This document shows positions 8,871-16,734 of a DNA stretch of 35,693 nt, one piece after another. The notes beneath the pieces are model-generated. The model made no database searches. It saw only the letters and a program-made list of their open reading frames with translations, and had not been told where the DNA came from. Numbering within the stretch: position 1 is the stretch's first letter; each line of letters starts with the position of its first letter. The stretch is from Actinomycetota bacterium (GTDB lineage Bacteria > Actinomycetota > Acidimicrobiia > Acidimicrobiales > CADCSY01). A program made the position numbers and the translations under genes. Location: NCBI GenBank assembly GCA_019348555.1, contig JAHWJH010000010.1, positions 1-35,693 on the forward strand, read 5' to 3'.

Positions 8871-9869
8871 TCAGGGAGACGGGACCTTGACCGCCGAGGC
8901 CAGCGCCCCGACGAGGTCGGCGTCGACCATCTCACGGGCGACCCCGAGGGCGTTGACGATGGCGTTGGCCGATGACGAACCGTGGCTGATGATGCACACG
9001 CCGTCGACGCCGAGGAGCATGGCCCCCCCATAGCTCTCCGGGTCGAGATCGGTGACCAGAGGCAGCACCGCCGGCCACAGGACCTCGAACGCCGCCCGCA
9101 GCTCGTCGGTGGCGGTCATGGCGCGCAACAGCGCCCGTTCGACGAACCGCATCCCGCCCTCGAGGGTCTTGAGCACGACGTTGCCGGTGAAGCCGTCGGT
9201 GACGACCACGTCGACGTCGTCGGTCATGACGTCACGGCCCTCGACGTTGCCCACGAAGGTGCCACCCGAGCCCTGGCTCCACGCCGGGTCGGCCAGCAAG
9301 GCGTGCGCCTCCTTGACCAGGGCGGTGCCCTTGGTGGCCTCCTCGCCGACCGACAGCAGGCCGACGCGGGGCTCGGCGATGCCGTAGCGGGCACGGGCGT
9401 AGACCGAGCCCATCTGGGCGAACTGCACCAGCCACGACGCCTGGCACTCGGCGTTGGCCCCGGCATCGAGCAGCACCGTGGGCCGGGAGCCGGGGACCGG
9501 GATGGGCGTGGCGATGGCGGGGCGCTGGACGCCGCTGATGCGTCCCATCCGGAGGATCGCGCTGGCCATGGCCGCCCCCGTGTTGCCGGCGCTGACCATG
9601 GCCGACGCCGTGGCGTCGCGCACCGCCTCGGCGGCCCGCAGGACCGAGGCGTCCTTCTTGGCGCGTACCGCACGACCCGGGTCGTCGTGCATCTCGATGA
9701 CCTCACTGCACGCCACGATGGCGAGGTCGCCGGCGCCGGCGGCGACCAGATCGTCGGGGCGGCCGAAGAGCAGCACCGGAATGCCCGCCTCGGCGGCGGT
9801 GCGGGCACCGGCGACGATCTCCCCCGGGGCCCGGTCGCCCCCCATGCCGTCAACCGCCACCGGCTTCAT
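8871..9869 (-). CDS. plsX: Phosphate acyltransferase PlsX
   Basis: 332 residues. It starts MKPVAVDGMGGDRAPGEIV, the classic PlsX N-terminus, and contains VSAGNTGAAMASAI, DAGANAECQASWLVQF, GLLSVGEEATKGTALVKEA and FVGNVEGRD, all PlsX signatures. PlsX moves acyl groups from acyl-ACP (or from fatty-acid kinase pathway acyl-phosphate pools) to phosphate, making acyl-phosphate for PlsY at the membrane surface. It follows rpmF by 70 bases and precedes acpP by 141 bases, the common rpmF-plsX pairing. No Shine-Dalgarno sequence is evident; the ATG at 9869 is set by homology. Confidence 0.96.
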   Translation of the reverse strand: MKPVAVDGMGGDRAPGEIVAGARTAAEAGIPVLLFGRPDDLVAAGAGDLAIVACSEVIEMHDDPGRAVRAKKDASVLRAAEAVRDATASAMVSAGNTGAAMASAILRMGRISGVQRPAIATPIPVPGSRPTVLLDAGANAECQASWLVQFAQMGSVYARARYGIAEPRVGLLSVGEEATKGTALVKEAHALLADPAWSQGSGGTFVGNVEGRDVMTDDVDVVVTDGFTGNVVLKTLEGGMRFVERALLRAMTATDELRAAFEVLWPAVLPLVTDLDPESYGGAMLLGVDGVCIISHGSSSANAIVNALGVAREMVDADLVGALASAVKVPSP

Positions 9870-9939
9870 CGCCGCACCCGGTTCGGAGCTGCTGGCACGT
9901 CGGCGACCGGAAGGGCGCTCCGTTCGGGCCGACGCCCCT

Positions 9940-10119
9940 TCACTCGACCTCGAGGGCCTGACGACCGCCGTACCACCCGCAGGTGGGGCACACCACGTGG
10001 GGCAGCTTCGCCGAGCTGCACTGCGGGCACACGCTCCTGGGAGGGGCCGACAAGGTCCACGCCGAGGCCCGACGGCTCCTGCTCTTGGCCTTGCTCGTCT
10101 TCTTCTTGGGGACGGCCAT
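9940..10119 (-). CDS. rpmF: Large ribosomal subunit protein bL32
   Basis: 59 residues, reading MAVPKKKTSKAKSRSRRA at the N-terminus, then CPQC and CPTC pairs that form the zinc ribbon, and ending GGRQALEVE. This is a complete bL32 of the zinc-binding type. GAGGAG lies eight bases before the ATG. It is a small gene nested between the YceD-like gene and plsX, the order seen in most bacteria. The reading frames that overlap it on either strand are shadows. Confidence 0.96.
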   Translation of the reverse strand: MAVPKKKTSKAKSRSRRASAWTLSAPPRSVCPQCSSAKLPHVVCPTCGWYGGRQALEVE

Positions 10120-10228
10120 CGCCCGCGCTCCTCATGGTCGCTGCCCGGCAGGTCTGGTCGGCCCCTGGGCGCAGCCAGAGTAGCGGCTGACCGGCCGCTG
10201 ACCGCCATCCGGCCGGGCCGCGCCGGCG

Positions 10229-10741
10229 TCAATCGTCGAGTCGGAGGTTCTCCAGACCGGCCCACCGGGGATCGGTCTCCTCGGTCCCACAAGCGCATGC
10301 CACCTCGTTGCGGTCGACCCCGCACCGGGGGCACAGCCCGGCGCAGTCGTCTCGGCACAGCGGCGCCAGCGGGAGCTCCAGGAGCACCGCCTCGCGGGCC
10401 ACCGGCTCGAGGTCGATCTCACCACCCTGGAGCAGCTGGGTCTCACCCTCGCTCGGGTGGGGCTCGTAGACCTCGAGGATGGGCGACGAGAGCGTCGCCT
10501 CGACCGCACGCAGGCAGCGTCGGCACTCCCCCACCCACGGCGCCTCCGTCGTGCCCTTGACGACCACGCCCTCGTTGAGCGATTCGAGGTGGGCCTCGAC
10601 GTGGACCTGGGCGCCCTCGGGGACCTTGGAGCCGAGCACCTGCAGGCCGTCGAGAACCGCGTCGAGCGAGGCGTCGCGCTGCTGGCCGGGGCGACGCAGG
10701 AGGTCGGCGACGTTCACGGTGAGCGATCGGCGCCCGCTCAC
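10229..10741 (-). CDS. YceD/DUF177 family protein
   Basis: 170 residues, homologous to YceD/DUF177, which is linked to 23S rRNA and bL32 expression and, in plants, to chloroplast ribosome assembly. It has the conserved ECRRCLRAVE motif (about 73-82) and a C-terminal Cys cluster CRDDCAGLCPRCG plus CACG, probably a zinc site. LLLELPLAPLC sits between them. The GTG start overlaps the stop of the upstream coiled-coil gene by four bases (GTGA). It is followed by rpmF, the usual neighbour. Confidence 0.9.
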   Translation of the reverse strand: MSGRRSLTVNVADLLRRPGQQRDASLDAVLDGLQVLGSKVPEGAQVHVEAHLESLNEGVVVKGTTEAPWVGECRRCLRAVEATLSSPILEVYEPHPSEGETQLLQGGEIDLEPVAREAVLLELPLAPLCRDDCAGLCPRCGVDRNEVACACGTEETDPRWAGLENLRLDD

Positions 10742-11304
10742 GAGGAGTCCTGGTCGTAGAACTCCGCCTCGGCGACGCCGTCGGCCATGGCGGCCGCGGC
10801 CGTCTCGTCGGGGGGTAGCGCCGCTTGGAGGCGCGCCCGTCCGGCCTGGACCGTCTTGGTGGTGCGGTCGAGCACGATCTCGAACTGGGCGAGCTTCTGG
10901 TCGCAGAAGTCCTCGGCCTCGTGGCGGAGTCGCCGAGCCTCCGCCTCGGCCTCGTCGACGGTGCGCCGGGCGCTCTGTTGCGCGGAGCGCACCACCTCGG
11001 TGCGCTGCACCATGCGCTCGGCCCGGACGCGCGCAGCGTCGAGGATCTCGTCACCCTCCCGCTGCACCTTGGCCAGGAACTCCTCGCGCTCGCGCAGCAG
11101 CCACCTGGCCGCCCGCAGCTCCTCGGGCAACCGGTTCAGGGCCTCGTCGACCAGCTCGAGCACTTCGTCCCGGTTGACCATCACCGACGCCGACAGCGGC
11201 ATCGGTCGAGCGTTGCCGATGAGGTCGGCGACCCGGCGCAGGAGGGTTTCCACATCGGCGGCGGCAGAGGCTGCCTGGCCGTAGTCGTGTTCGGCGATGC
11301 CCAT
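10738..11304 (-). CDS. Conserved actinobacterial coiled-coil protein (DivIVA-like)
   Basis: 188 residues, nearly all predicted helix, with heptad-rich Glu/Arg/Ala runs (RAERMVQRTEVVRSAQQSAR and EAEAEARRLRHEAEDFCDQK). It matches the conserved coiled-coil protein found between coaD and the DUF177 gene in actinobacteria (the position of Rv2927c in Mycobacterium tuberculosis). No catalytic motif is visible. GGGAGG is seven bases before the ATG at 11304; an in-frame ATG at 11322 is less well placed. The gene overlaps the DUF177 start by four bases. The function is unknown; a scaffold role near the membrane or ribosome is speculation. Confidence 0.82.
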   Translation of the reverse strand: MGIAEHDYGQAASAAADVETLLRRVADLIGNARPMPLSASVMVNRDEVLELVDEALNRLPEELRAARWLLREREEFLAKVQREGDEILDAARVRAERMVQRTEVVRSAQQSARRTVDEAEAEARRLRHEAEDFCDQKLAQFEIVLDRTTKTVQAGRARLQAALPPDETAAAAMADGVAEAEFYDQDSS

Positions 11305-11318
11305 GGGGTCGCCTCCCT

Positions 11319-11798
11319 TCATCTCGGATATCTCTGTTGGAGCCGTGCGGCCACGGCCGGGGGAACCATGGTGGCCGCATCGCCGCCAAGGCGGACGATC
11401 TCTCGGATGTACTTCGAAGCAATGTAGGAGTTGGGCGAGGCGGAGGGCAGGAACAGCGTGTGCACTCCCGACATGGCCAGGTTCATCTGTGCCTGGGCCA
11501 TCTCGCTCTCGAGATCGGATGGCGCCCGGAGCCCCCGTACGATCATGTCGGCACCGAGCGCCGAGGCCAAGTCGACCACCAGGGTGGCGAAGCTCGTCAC
11601 CGAGGCGTTCCCGATGTGGGCCAACGCCTCGCCGATGATCTCGACCCGCTCGTCGAGGGCCAACAGAGGCTCACCCTTTTCGGGGTTGTGCCACGCGGCC
11701 ACCACCACCTCGTCGAAGAGGTGAGCGGCCGTCTCGACCAGCTCCCGGTGGCCGTTGTGGAAGGGGTCGAACGACCCCGGATAGAGCACCCTGGTCAC
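11319..11798 (-). CDS. coaD: Phosphopantetheine adenylyltransferase
   Basis: 159 residues. YPGSFDPFHNGH is the T/HxGH nucleotidyltransferase motif, VVAAWHNPEKGEPLL and MIVRGLRAPSDLESEMAQAQMN match bacterial CoaD, and NSYIASKYIREI is the second nucleotide motif in the position of ISSS-like residues. It adenylates 4'-phosphopantetheine, the penultimate step of CoA synthesis. GGAGGA is just before the GTG at 11798. In this order the gene follows rsmD by 25 bases. Confidence 0.95.
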   Translation of the reverse strand: MTRVLYPGSFDPFHNGHRELVETAAHLFDEVVVAAWHNPEKGEPLLALDERVEIIGEALAHIGNASVTSFATLVVDLASALGADMIVRGLRAPSDLESEMAQAQMNLAMSGVHTLFLPSASPNSYIASKYIREIVRLGGDAATMVPPAVAARLQQRYPR

Positions 11799-11823
11799 GC
11801 TCTCCTCCGCTGCCGCGCAGCCA

Positions 11824-12348
11824 TCACCGGTACCGGGCGAGGGTCACCACCGTAGTCCCGTAGCGCTTCACCCGGACGGGATCCCAACGCGGGCCCACCA
11901 CCACGGGGCGGTCCGACTCCACCACGGCGACGTCGGCATCGACGACCTCGAGCACGTCGGTCCACGCCTCGTCGCCGAAGCGGTACGGCGGATCGAGCAG
12001 GGCCACGTCGAAGTGCGCCTCCTCCTCGCCGAGGAAACGGCGCGCGTCCCGGCGCACCACCCGGGCGCAGCCGGCCAGACCGGTGGCCGCCAGGTTGGCC
12101 CGCACCACCGCCAGGGCCCTGGCGTCGTGGTCGACGAACGTGGCGTGGGCCGCGCCTCTCGACAGTGCCTCGATGCCGAGCGCCCCGGAACCGGCGAACA
12201 GGTCGAGCACGGTGGCGCCCTCGATCGCCCTGAGGCTGGCCAGAGCGTTGAAGACCGCCTCACGCACCCGATCGCTGGTGGGCCGCACGGCGCGGCCGGG
12301 CGGCGGAACGAGGCGCCGGCCCCCGGCCACTCCGGCCACCACCCGCAT
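11824..12348 (-). CDS. rsmD: 16S rRNA (guanine966-N2)-methyltransferase RsmD
   Basis: 174 residues. MRVVAGVAGGRRL begins RsmD; TSDRVREAVFNAL, VLDLFAGSGALGIEALSRGA (SAM-binding motif I) and LLDPPYRF (the N6/N2-methyltransferase DPPY motif) confirm it. It methylates G966 of 16S rRNA. The ATG at 12348 is preferred over a GTG at 12357 because homology begins at MRVVAG and a TACCGT box lies seven bases upstream, suggesting a leaderless start of its own inside the recG-coaD cluster. Confidence 0.94.
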   Translation of the reverse strand: MRVVAGVAGGRRLVPPPGRAVRPTSDRVREAVFNALASLRAIEGATVLDLFAGSGALGIEALSRGAAHATFVDHDARALAVVRANLAATGLAGCARVVRRDARRFLGEEEAHFDVALLDPPYRFGDEAWTDVLEVVDADVAVVESDRPVVVGPRWDPVRVKRYGTTVVTLARYR

Positions 12349-12355
12349 CGCCGGC

Positions 12356-12361
12356 ACGGTA
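12356..12361 (-). promoter_or_regulatory. -10 box TACCGT of rsmD, leaderless candidate
   Basis: TACCGT lies seven bases before the rsmD ATG in the 24-base gap after recG, with no Shine-Dalgarno sequence. It overlaps the rival GTG at 12357, arguing against that start. Confidence 0.4.
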
Positions 12362-12372
12362 GCGCCAGCGCC

Positions 12373-14517
12373 TCAGCTCTTGAAGAGGAACTCCCTGCGT
12401 TCGCCGAGGGCCTCGTCGTCGGTGTCGTCGTCGCCGAGCATGAGGTCGACCTCGTCGACCAGCAGGGGATGCGCATCCAGCCCGCCGTCGCCGTCGACCA
12501 GGGCGAAGGCCACCTCCCGAGCCCGGCTCACCCACGCCCCGTCGCGGCGCAGCGACGCCAGGCGCAGGTCGCTGCGACCCTTCTGTTGCGCACCCATCAA
12601 GGTGCCCTCTCCTCGCAGGGCCAGGTCGACCTCGGCCAGCTCGAAGCCGTCGTTGGTCCGCTCGAGGGCCTCGAGGCGCGCCTGGCCGTCGGGGGCGACG
12701 CCATCGGCGTCGGCGAGCAGGAAGCACCATGAGGCTGCCGGCCCGCGCCCCACCCGCCCGCGGAGCTGGTGGAGCTGGGCCAGGCCGAACCGATCGGCGT
12801 CGATCACCGCCATGACGGTGGCATTGGGCACGTCGACGCCGACCTCGATGACGGTGGTGGCCACCAGGACGTCGAGTCGGCCGCCCCGGAACGCGTCCAT
12901 GATGACCTCGGCGTCCTTGGCCGGGATGCGCCCGTGCAGCAGGCCGATGCGCAGCCCGGCCAGCTCGCCGGCGCTCAGGCGGTCGTAGGTCTGCTGTGCG
13001 GAGCGGGCCTCCAGCTTGTCGGACTCCTCGATCAGCGGACAGACCACGAAGGCCTGATGGCCGGCCTCGACCTCGGCCACCACCCGGGCCCAGGCCTCGG
13101 ACTCCTCGTCGGGCCTGCGGGCCCAGCGGGTGGTGACGGGGGTGCGGCCGGGAGGCAGCTCGTCGAGCACGCTTACGTCGAGATCGCCGTAGACCGTCAT
13201 GGCCGCGGTGCGGGGGATGGGCGTGGCGGTCATGACCAGCACGTCGGGGACCAGGGAGCCCTTCTCCCGCAACGCCGCCCGCTGCTCCACACCGAAGCGG
13301 TGCTGTTCGTCGATGACGGCAACCCCCAGCGAGCGGAAGGCCACCCGCTCCTGGATGAGGGCATGGGTGCCCACGACCACATCGACGTCGCCGGCGGCCA
13401 CCGCCGCACCCAGGCGTGCCCGGTCGCCGGCGGTGGTCCGCGACGTCAGGCTCTCCACCCTGACCGGGCGCTCGCCGAAGAGGTTGTCGCCCTCGGCGGG
13501 GACGGTGAGTCCCTCCAGCAGCCGGCGGATGCCGACATGGTGCTGGTCGGCCAGCACCTCGGTGGGAGCCATGAACGCCCCCTGGTGGCCCCCCTGCACG
13601 GCCACCAGCAGCGCGCTGAGGGCCACCAGGGTCTTGCCCGCGCCCACGTCGCCCTGGAGCAGGCGGTGCATGGGCACCGGGGCCGCCAGGTCGGCGGTGA
13701 TGTCGTCGAGAGCCCGTCGCTGGGCCTCGGTGAGGGGGAACGGGAGGCGCTCGTGGAAGCGCTCCACCAACCCGGCGGCCACGTCGTGGGCGATGCCGGC
13801 GGCCCGGCGCTCGACGTCGCGCTTGCGCCGGACCAGCACGATCTGGATGCGCAGCAGCTCGTCGAACACCAGGCGCTGGCGGGCGGCGCGGTGCTCGTCG
13901 GCGCTGGTGGGCAGGTGGATGCCGCGCATGGCGGCGGTGCGACCGATCAGGCCGAAGCGCCCGAGCACCCCGGCGGGCACCGGGTCGGCCAGCTCCCCCG
14001 CCCGTTGCAGTGCCTCCTCCACCCAGTCCCCGAGCTCCCAGGTGGTCAGGCCCGCCTTGTCGGACTGCGGGTACACGGCCACGATGCGCCCGGTGCGGTC
14101 GCCGACCAGGTCGACCACCGGGTTGCTCATGCGTCGTCGACCCTGGAACTGGTCCAACCGCCCGAAGAACACGGCCTGGGTCCCGTTCTTGAGCTGGTTG
14201 GCCCGCCACGCCTGGTTGAAGAAGGTGCAGCGCAGGTAGCCGGTGCCGTCGGTGACGTCGACCTCCACCAGGCTGCGCCGGTTGCGGGTGCGCCGCGACT
14301 GCACCCGGCGCACACGGCCGAGCACCATCGCCTCCTCGCCCAGGGCCAGGTCGGCGATGGCGGCCTGGTTCGTGCGGTCGAGGTAGCGGCGGGGGTAGTG
14401 CATGAGCAGGTCCAGCACGGTGGAGATGCCGAAGTGCGCCAAGGCCTCGGCCTTCTTCGGCCCGATCCCGGCCAACTCGGTGACCGGGATGCCCGCCAGC
14501 TGGCGGAGTCGCCTCAC
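12373..14517 (-). CDS. recG: ATP-dependent DNA helicase RecG
   Basis: 714 residues, slightly shorter than the family norm. The N-terminal wedge (OB-type) domain includes LAGIGPKKAEAL and MHYPRRYLDR. Helicase motifs follow: GDVGAGKT (Walker A), FMAPTEVLADQH (Ia), VIDEQHRFG (Walker B/DExx), VMTATPIPRT (III), ATTVIEVGVDVPNATV (V) and QLHQLRGRVGRG (VI). RecG reverses stalled forks and resolves branched DNA. The GTG at 14517 has GGGGAGG four bases upstream. It begins 28 bases after the kinase gene and leads into rsmD-coaD, a typical actinobacterial order. Confidence 0.96.
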   Translation of the reverse strand: MRRLRQLAGIPVTELAGIGPKKAEALAHFGISTVLDLLMHYPRRYLDRTNQAAIADLALGEEAMVLGRVRRVQSRRTRNRRSLVEVDVTDGTGYLRCTFFNQAWRANQLKNGTQAVFFGRLDQFQGRRRMSNPVVDLVGDRTGRIVAVYPQSDKAGLTTWELGDWVEEALQRAGELADPVPAGVLGRFGLIGRTAAMRGIHLPTSADEHRAARQRLVFDELLRIQIVLVRRKRDVERRAAGIAHDVAAGLVERFHERLPFPLTEAQRRALDDITADLAAPVPMHRLLQGDVGAGKTLVALSALLVAVQGGHQGAFMAPTEVLADQHHVGIRRLLEGLTVPAEGDNLFGERPVRVESLTSRTTAGDRARLGAAVAAGDVDVVVGTHALIQERVAFRSLGVAVIDEQHRFGVEQRAALREKGSLVPDVLVMTATPIPRTAAMTVYGDLDVSVLDELPPGRTPVTTRWARRPDEESEAWARVVAEVEAGHQAFVVCPLIEESDKLEARSAQQTYDRLSAGELAGLRIGLLHGRIPAKDAEVIMDAFRGGRLDVLVATTVIEVGVDVPNATVMAVIDADRFGLAQLHQLRGRVGRGPAASWCFLLADADGVAPDGQARLEALERTNDGFELAEVDLALRGEGTLMGAQQKGRSDLRLASLRRDGAWVSRAREVAFALVDGDGGLDAHPLLVDEVDLMLGDDDTDDEALGERREFLFKS

Positions 14518-14545
14518 CCGACCTCCCCGCCGGGTGGGCCGTCGC

Positions 14546-16177
14546 TCACTCGACGCCGAGGAGGTAGGGGTACAGGGGCTGGTCGCCGCGATGGACCTCG
14601 ATCTCGAGGCCGGGACGGTGCTCGGTCAGCCACGCCGTGATCCGCTCCGTGCCGTCGGGGGGTGCCCCCTCCCCCTCGATGACCGTGACAAGCTCGTGGG
14701 AGTCTCTGGCCAGGACCCCGAGCAGCGCGATGGCCGCGCCGGCGGCGTCGCCCTCGACCACCTCGATGCCACCGGGCCCGATACCGAGCCAGTCGCCCGC
14801 AGCGATGGGCCCCACGTCGCAGTGTGAGGGGCGGACCGCCTGGGTCACCTCACCGGCGACCACAGCGGCGGCGGCGGCCGACATGGCTTTGGCGTTCTCC
14901 TCCAGACCGAGCTTGGCGTCGAGGGCGAGCACGGCAGCCAGCCCCTCGGGGACGGTGCGGCTGGGCACGACCCGGACCGAGACCGGCGTCAGGGCGTCGA
15001 GGCGCTCGGCAACAGCGACGATGTTGGTGTTGTTGGGGAGCACCACCACGTCGCTCGCTCCGGTGCCCTCGACGGCGGCGAGCAGCTCGGCGGTGGACGG
15101 GTTCATCGACTGACCGCCGGCCACCACCACCGCTCCGAGCGAGGCGAACAGCTGGCGTAGCCCCTCGCCGTTGGCCACGGCCACCACCGCGGTGCCGACG
15201 GGCTGGGCGGCGCCGGCCCCGGTGACCCAATCCTGCTCCGCCACCTGACCGGCAAGGTCGGTCACCCGGATCTGGCGCGGCCGGCCGGCCTCGATGCCCG
15301 CCTCCATCGCGGCGCCGATGTCGTCGGTGTGGATGTGGCAGTTCCACAGCCCTTCACCACCCACCACGGCGATCGAGTCGCCGATGAGGTCCCAGGCCCG
15401 ACGCAGGCCGGGCACGGCGTCGTCGTCGGCTTCGAGCAGGAACATCACCTCGTAGCGCGGGCCGTCGGGCGACGGCCCATTGCCCACCGACGAGCCCGAG
15501 CGAGCGGGCTCTCGGGGTGCCTCGACGGGCTCCACCGTCTCGGCCGGCTCCGGGATCGGCCGGCCGGCCACGACGGACAGGGCGGCGTCGTAGAGGAGGA
15601 GGAACCCGCGGCCACCGGCGTCGACCACGCCGGCCTGGCGCAGCACGTCGAGCAGCTCGGGAGTGCGGGCCAGCGACGCCGCCCCGGCGACACGGGCGGC
15701 GTCGAGGACCTCCACCAGCGTCGCTCCCGTCTCGGCCGCCGCGGTGGCGGCGGTAGCCGACTCACGCACGACGGTGAGGATGGTGCCCTCCACCGGCCGG
15801 CCCACCGCCTGGTAGGCCCCCTCGGCGGCCGCCTCGAGGGCCCGGGCGAGTGTCGGCCCGTCGATCACCTCGACGTCGCGCAGGGTGGTGGTGAAGCCCC
15901 GCAGGATCTGCGACACGATGACCCCCGAGTTGCCCCGCGCCCCCATGAGGGAGCCGTGGGCGATGGCCCGGCACGTGTCGGCCATGTCCGGCCCCGCGGC
16001 GTCGAGCTCGGCGACCACCGACTCGAGCGTCAGCGCCATGTTGGTCCCGGTGTCACCGTCGGGCACCGGGTAGACGTTGAGGCGGTTGATGGGCTCCCGG
16101 TGCGCCGTCAGGGCGTCGCGATAGGCGGCCACCACCGCCCGTAGGTCGCCCGCCCCCAGGTGCTCCAGGGGTCGCAT
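14546..16177 (-). CDS. fakA: DAK2-domain fatty-acid kinase subunit (FakA-like)
   Basis: 543 residues. The N-terminal DhaL/DAK2 kinase domain has INRLNVYPVPDGDTGTNM (metal/ATP loop aspartates), GSLMGARGNSGVIVSQILRG and VVDAGGRGF. A middle domain (from about 240) starts RYEVMFLLEADDD and has GEGLWNCHIHTDD with the His/Cys cluster. The C-terminal region (QSMNPSTAEL, VVLPNNTNIV) is the FakA_C (SDA) part. FakA binds ATP and phosphorylates fatty acids held by the FakB/DegV partner. No FakB is in the window. The ATG at 16177 follows a TAGGAT box and opens the leftward cluster; plsX and acpP downstream fit the same acyl-phosphate pathway. Confidence 0.9.
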   Translation of the reverse strand: MRPLEHLGAGDLRAVVAAYRDALTAHREPINRLNVYPVPDGDTGTNMALTLESVVAELDAAGPDMADTCRAIAHGSLMGARGNSGVIVSQILRGFTTTLRDVEVIDGPTLARALEAAAEGAYQAVGRPVEGTILTVVRESATAATAAAETGATLVEVLDAARVAGAASLARTPELLDVLRQAGVVDAGGRGFLLLYDAALSVVAGRPIPEPAETVEPVEAPREPARSGSSVGNGPSPDGPRYEVMFLLEADDDAVPGLRRAWDLIGDSIAVVGGEGLWNCHIHTDDIGAAMEAGIEAGRPRQIRVTDLAGQVAEQDWVTGAGAAQPVGTAVVAVANGEGLRQLFASLGAVVVAGGQSMNPSTAELLAAVEGTGASDVVVLPNNTNIVAVAERLDALTPVSVRVVPSRTVPEGLAAVLALDAKLGLEENAKAMSAAAAAVVAGEVTQAVRPSHCDVGPIAAGDWLGIGPGGIEVVEGDAAGAAIALLGVLARDSHELVTVIEGEGAPPDGTERITAWLTEHRPGLEIEVHRGDQPLYPYLLGVE

Positions 16178-16185
16178 GGCCGGCG

Positions 16186-16191
16186 ATCCTA
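16186..16191 (-). promoter_or_regulatory. -10 box TAGGAT of fakA, leaderless candidate
   Basis: TAGGAT on the minus strand is eight bases before the fakA ATG, with no Shine-Dalgarno sequence. It shares the 60-base divergent region with the rpmB promoter. Confidence 0.42.
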
Positions 16192-16224
16192 CCCGCCGAC
16201 CGAGGGGTGAACCCGGCGCACTGG

Positions 16225-16230
16225 TACCAT
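16225..16230 (+). promoter_or_regulatory. -10 box TACCAT of rpmB, leaderless candidate
   Basis: TACCAT is seven bases before the rpmB ATG. No purine-rich ribosome site is present between them, so the transcript probably starts at the initiation codon. Confidence 0.45.
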
Positions 16231-16237
16231 CCCGGCC

Positions 16238-16450
16238 ATGGCAGCGGTATGTCAGATGTGTGGCAAGCACCCCTCCTTCGGGATGAGCATCAGCCACTCG
16301 CACCGTCGCACCAAGCGGCGCTGGAACCCGAACATCCAGCGCGTCCGGGCGATGGTCGACGGTGCGCCCCGTCGCCTCGACGTGTGCACCTCGTGCATCA
16401 AGGCGGGACGGGTCACCAAGCCCAGCCGGCCGCTGCGCACCGAGGCCTGA
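16238..16450 (+). CDS. rpmB: Large ribosomal subunit protein bL28
   Basis: 70 residues. AVCQMCGKHPSFGMSISHSH, RRTKRRWNPNIQRVRA and DVCTSCIKAGRV match bL28; CQMC and CTSC form a zinc ribbon as in Cys-plus paralogues. It is divergent from fakA by 60 bases, the usual actinobacterial arrangement with the DAK/recG block. No ribosome site precedes it; a TACCAT box is placed for a leaderless transcript. Confidence 0.96.
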   Translation: MAAVCQMCGKHPSFGMSISHSHRRTKRRWNPNIQRVRAMVDGAPRRLDVCTSCIKAGRVTKPSRPLRTEA

Positions 16451-16482
16451 GCCCTCCGGGGCCACGAGAGGAGAGGTCCGCC

Positions 16483-16725
16483 GTGCAGGGTGTGGTCAAG
16501 TCCTACGACCCCGGCAGCGGCCACGGCACCGTGCTGTGCGACACCGACCTCTCCGATTACGACCTGGCTTCCGATGCGCTCGCCGGCTCGGTGTTCCGCA
16601 TGCTGCGCCAGGGCCAGCGGGTGGTGTTCGACCTCGACGACGCCGGTCGCGCCACCCGTTTGCGCCTGGGCTCGGAGGTCGACATGGGCACCCCCGGCTT
16701 CGACGCCGACGGCCAGGCCAGCTGA
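16483..16725 (+). CDS. Divergent cold-shock-like (CSD/OB-fold) protein
   Basis: 80 residues. VQGVVKSYDPGSGHGTVLCD resembles the first two strands of a cold-shock domain (normally GTVKWFNxxKGFGFI), and VFRMLRQGQRVVFDLDDAGRATRLRLG matches the last strands. The aromatic RNP1 and RNP2 residues (KGFGFI, VFVH) are not conserved, so canonical nucleic-acid stacking is doubtful. GAGAGGAGAGG precedes the GTG at 16483. It follows rpmB by 32 bases and could be co-transcribed with it. Membership of the cold-shock superfamily is a fold-level inference. Confidence 0.7.
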   Translation: MQGVVKSYDPGSGHGTVLCDTDLSDYDLASDALAGSVFRMLRQGQRVVFDLDDAGRATRLRLGSEVDMGTPGFDADGQAS

Positions 16726-16734
16726 CCCTTCGGC

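Noticed and set aside
12769-14640. Plus-strand open frame of 623 codons opposite recG
   Set aside because: Shadow of recG, whose helicase motifs are complete on the other strand.
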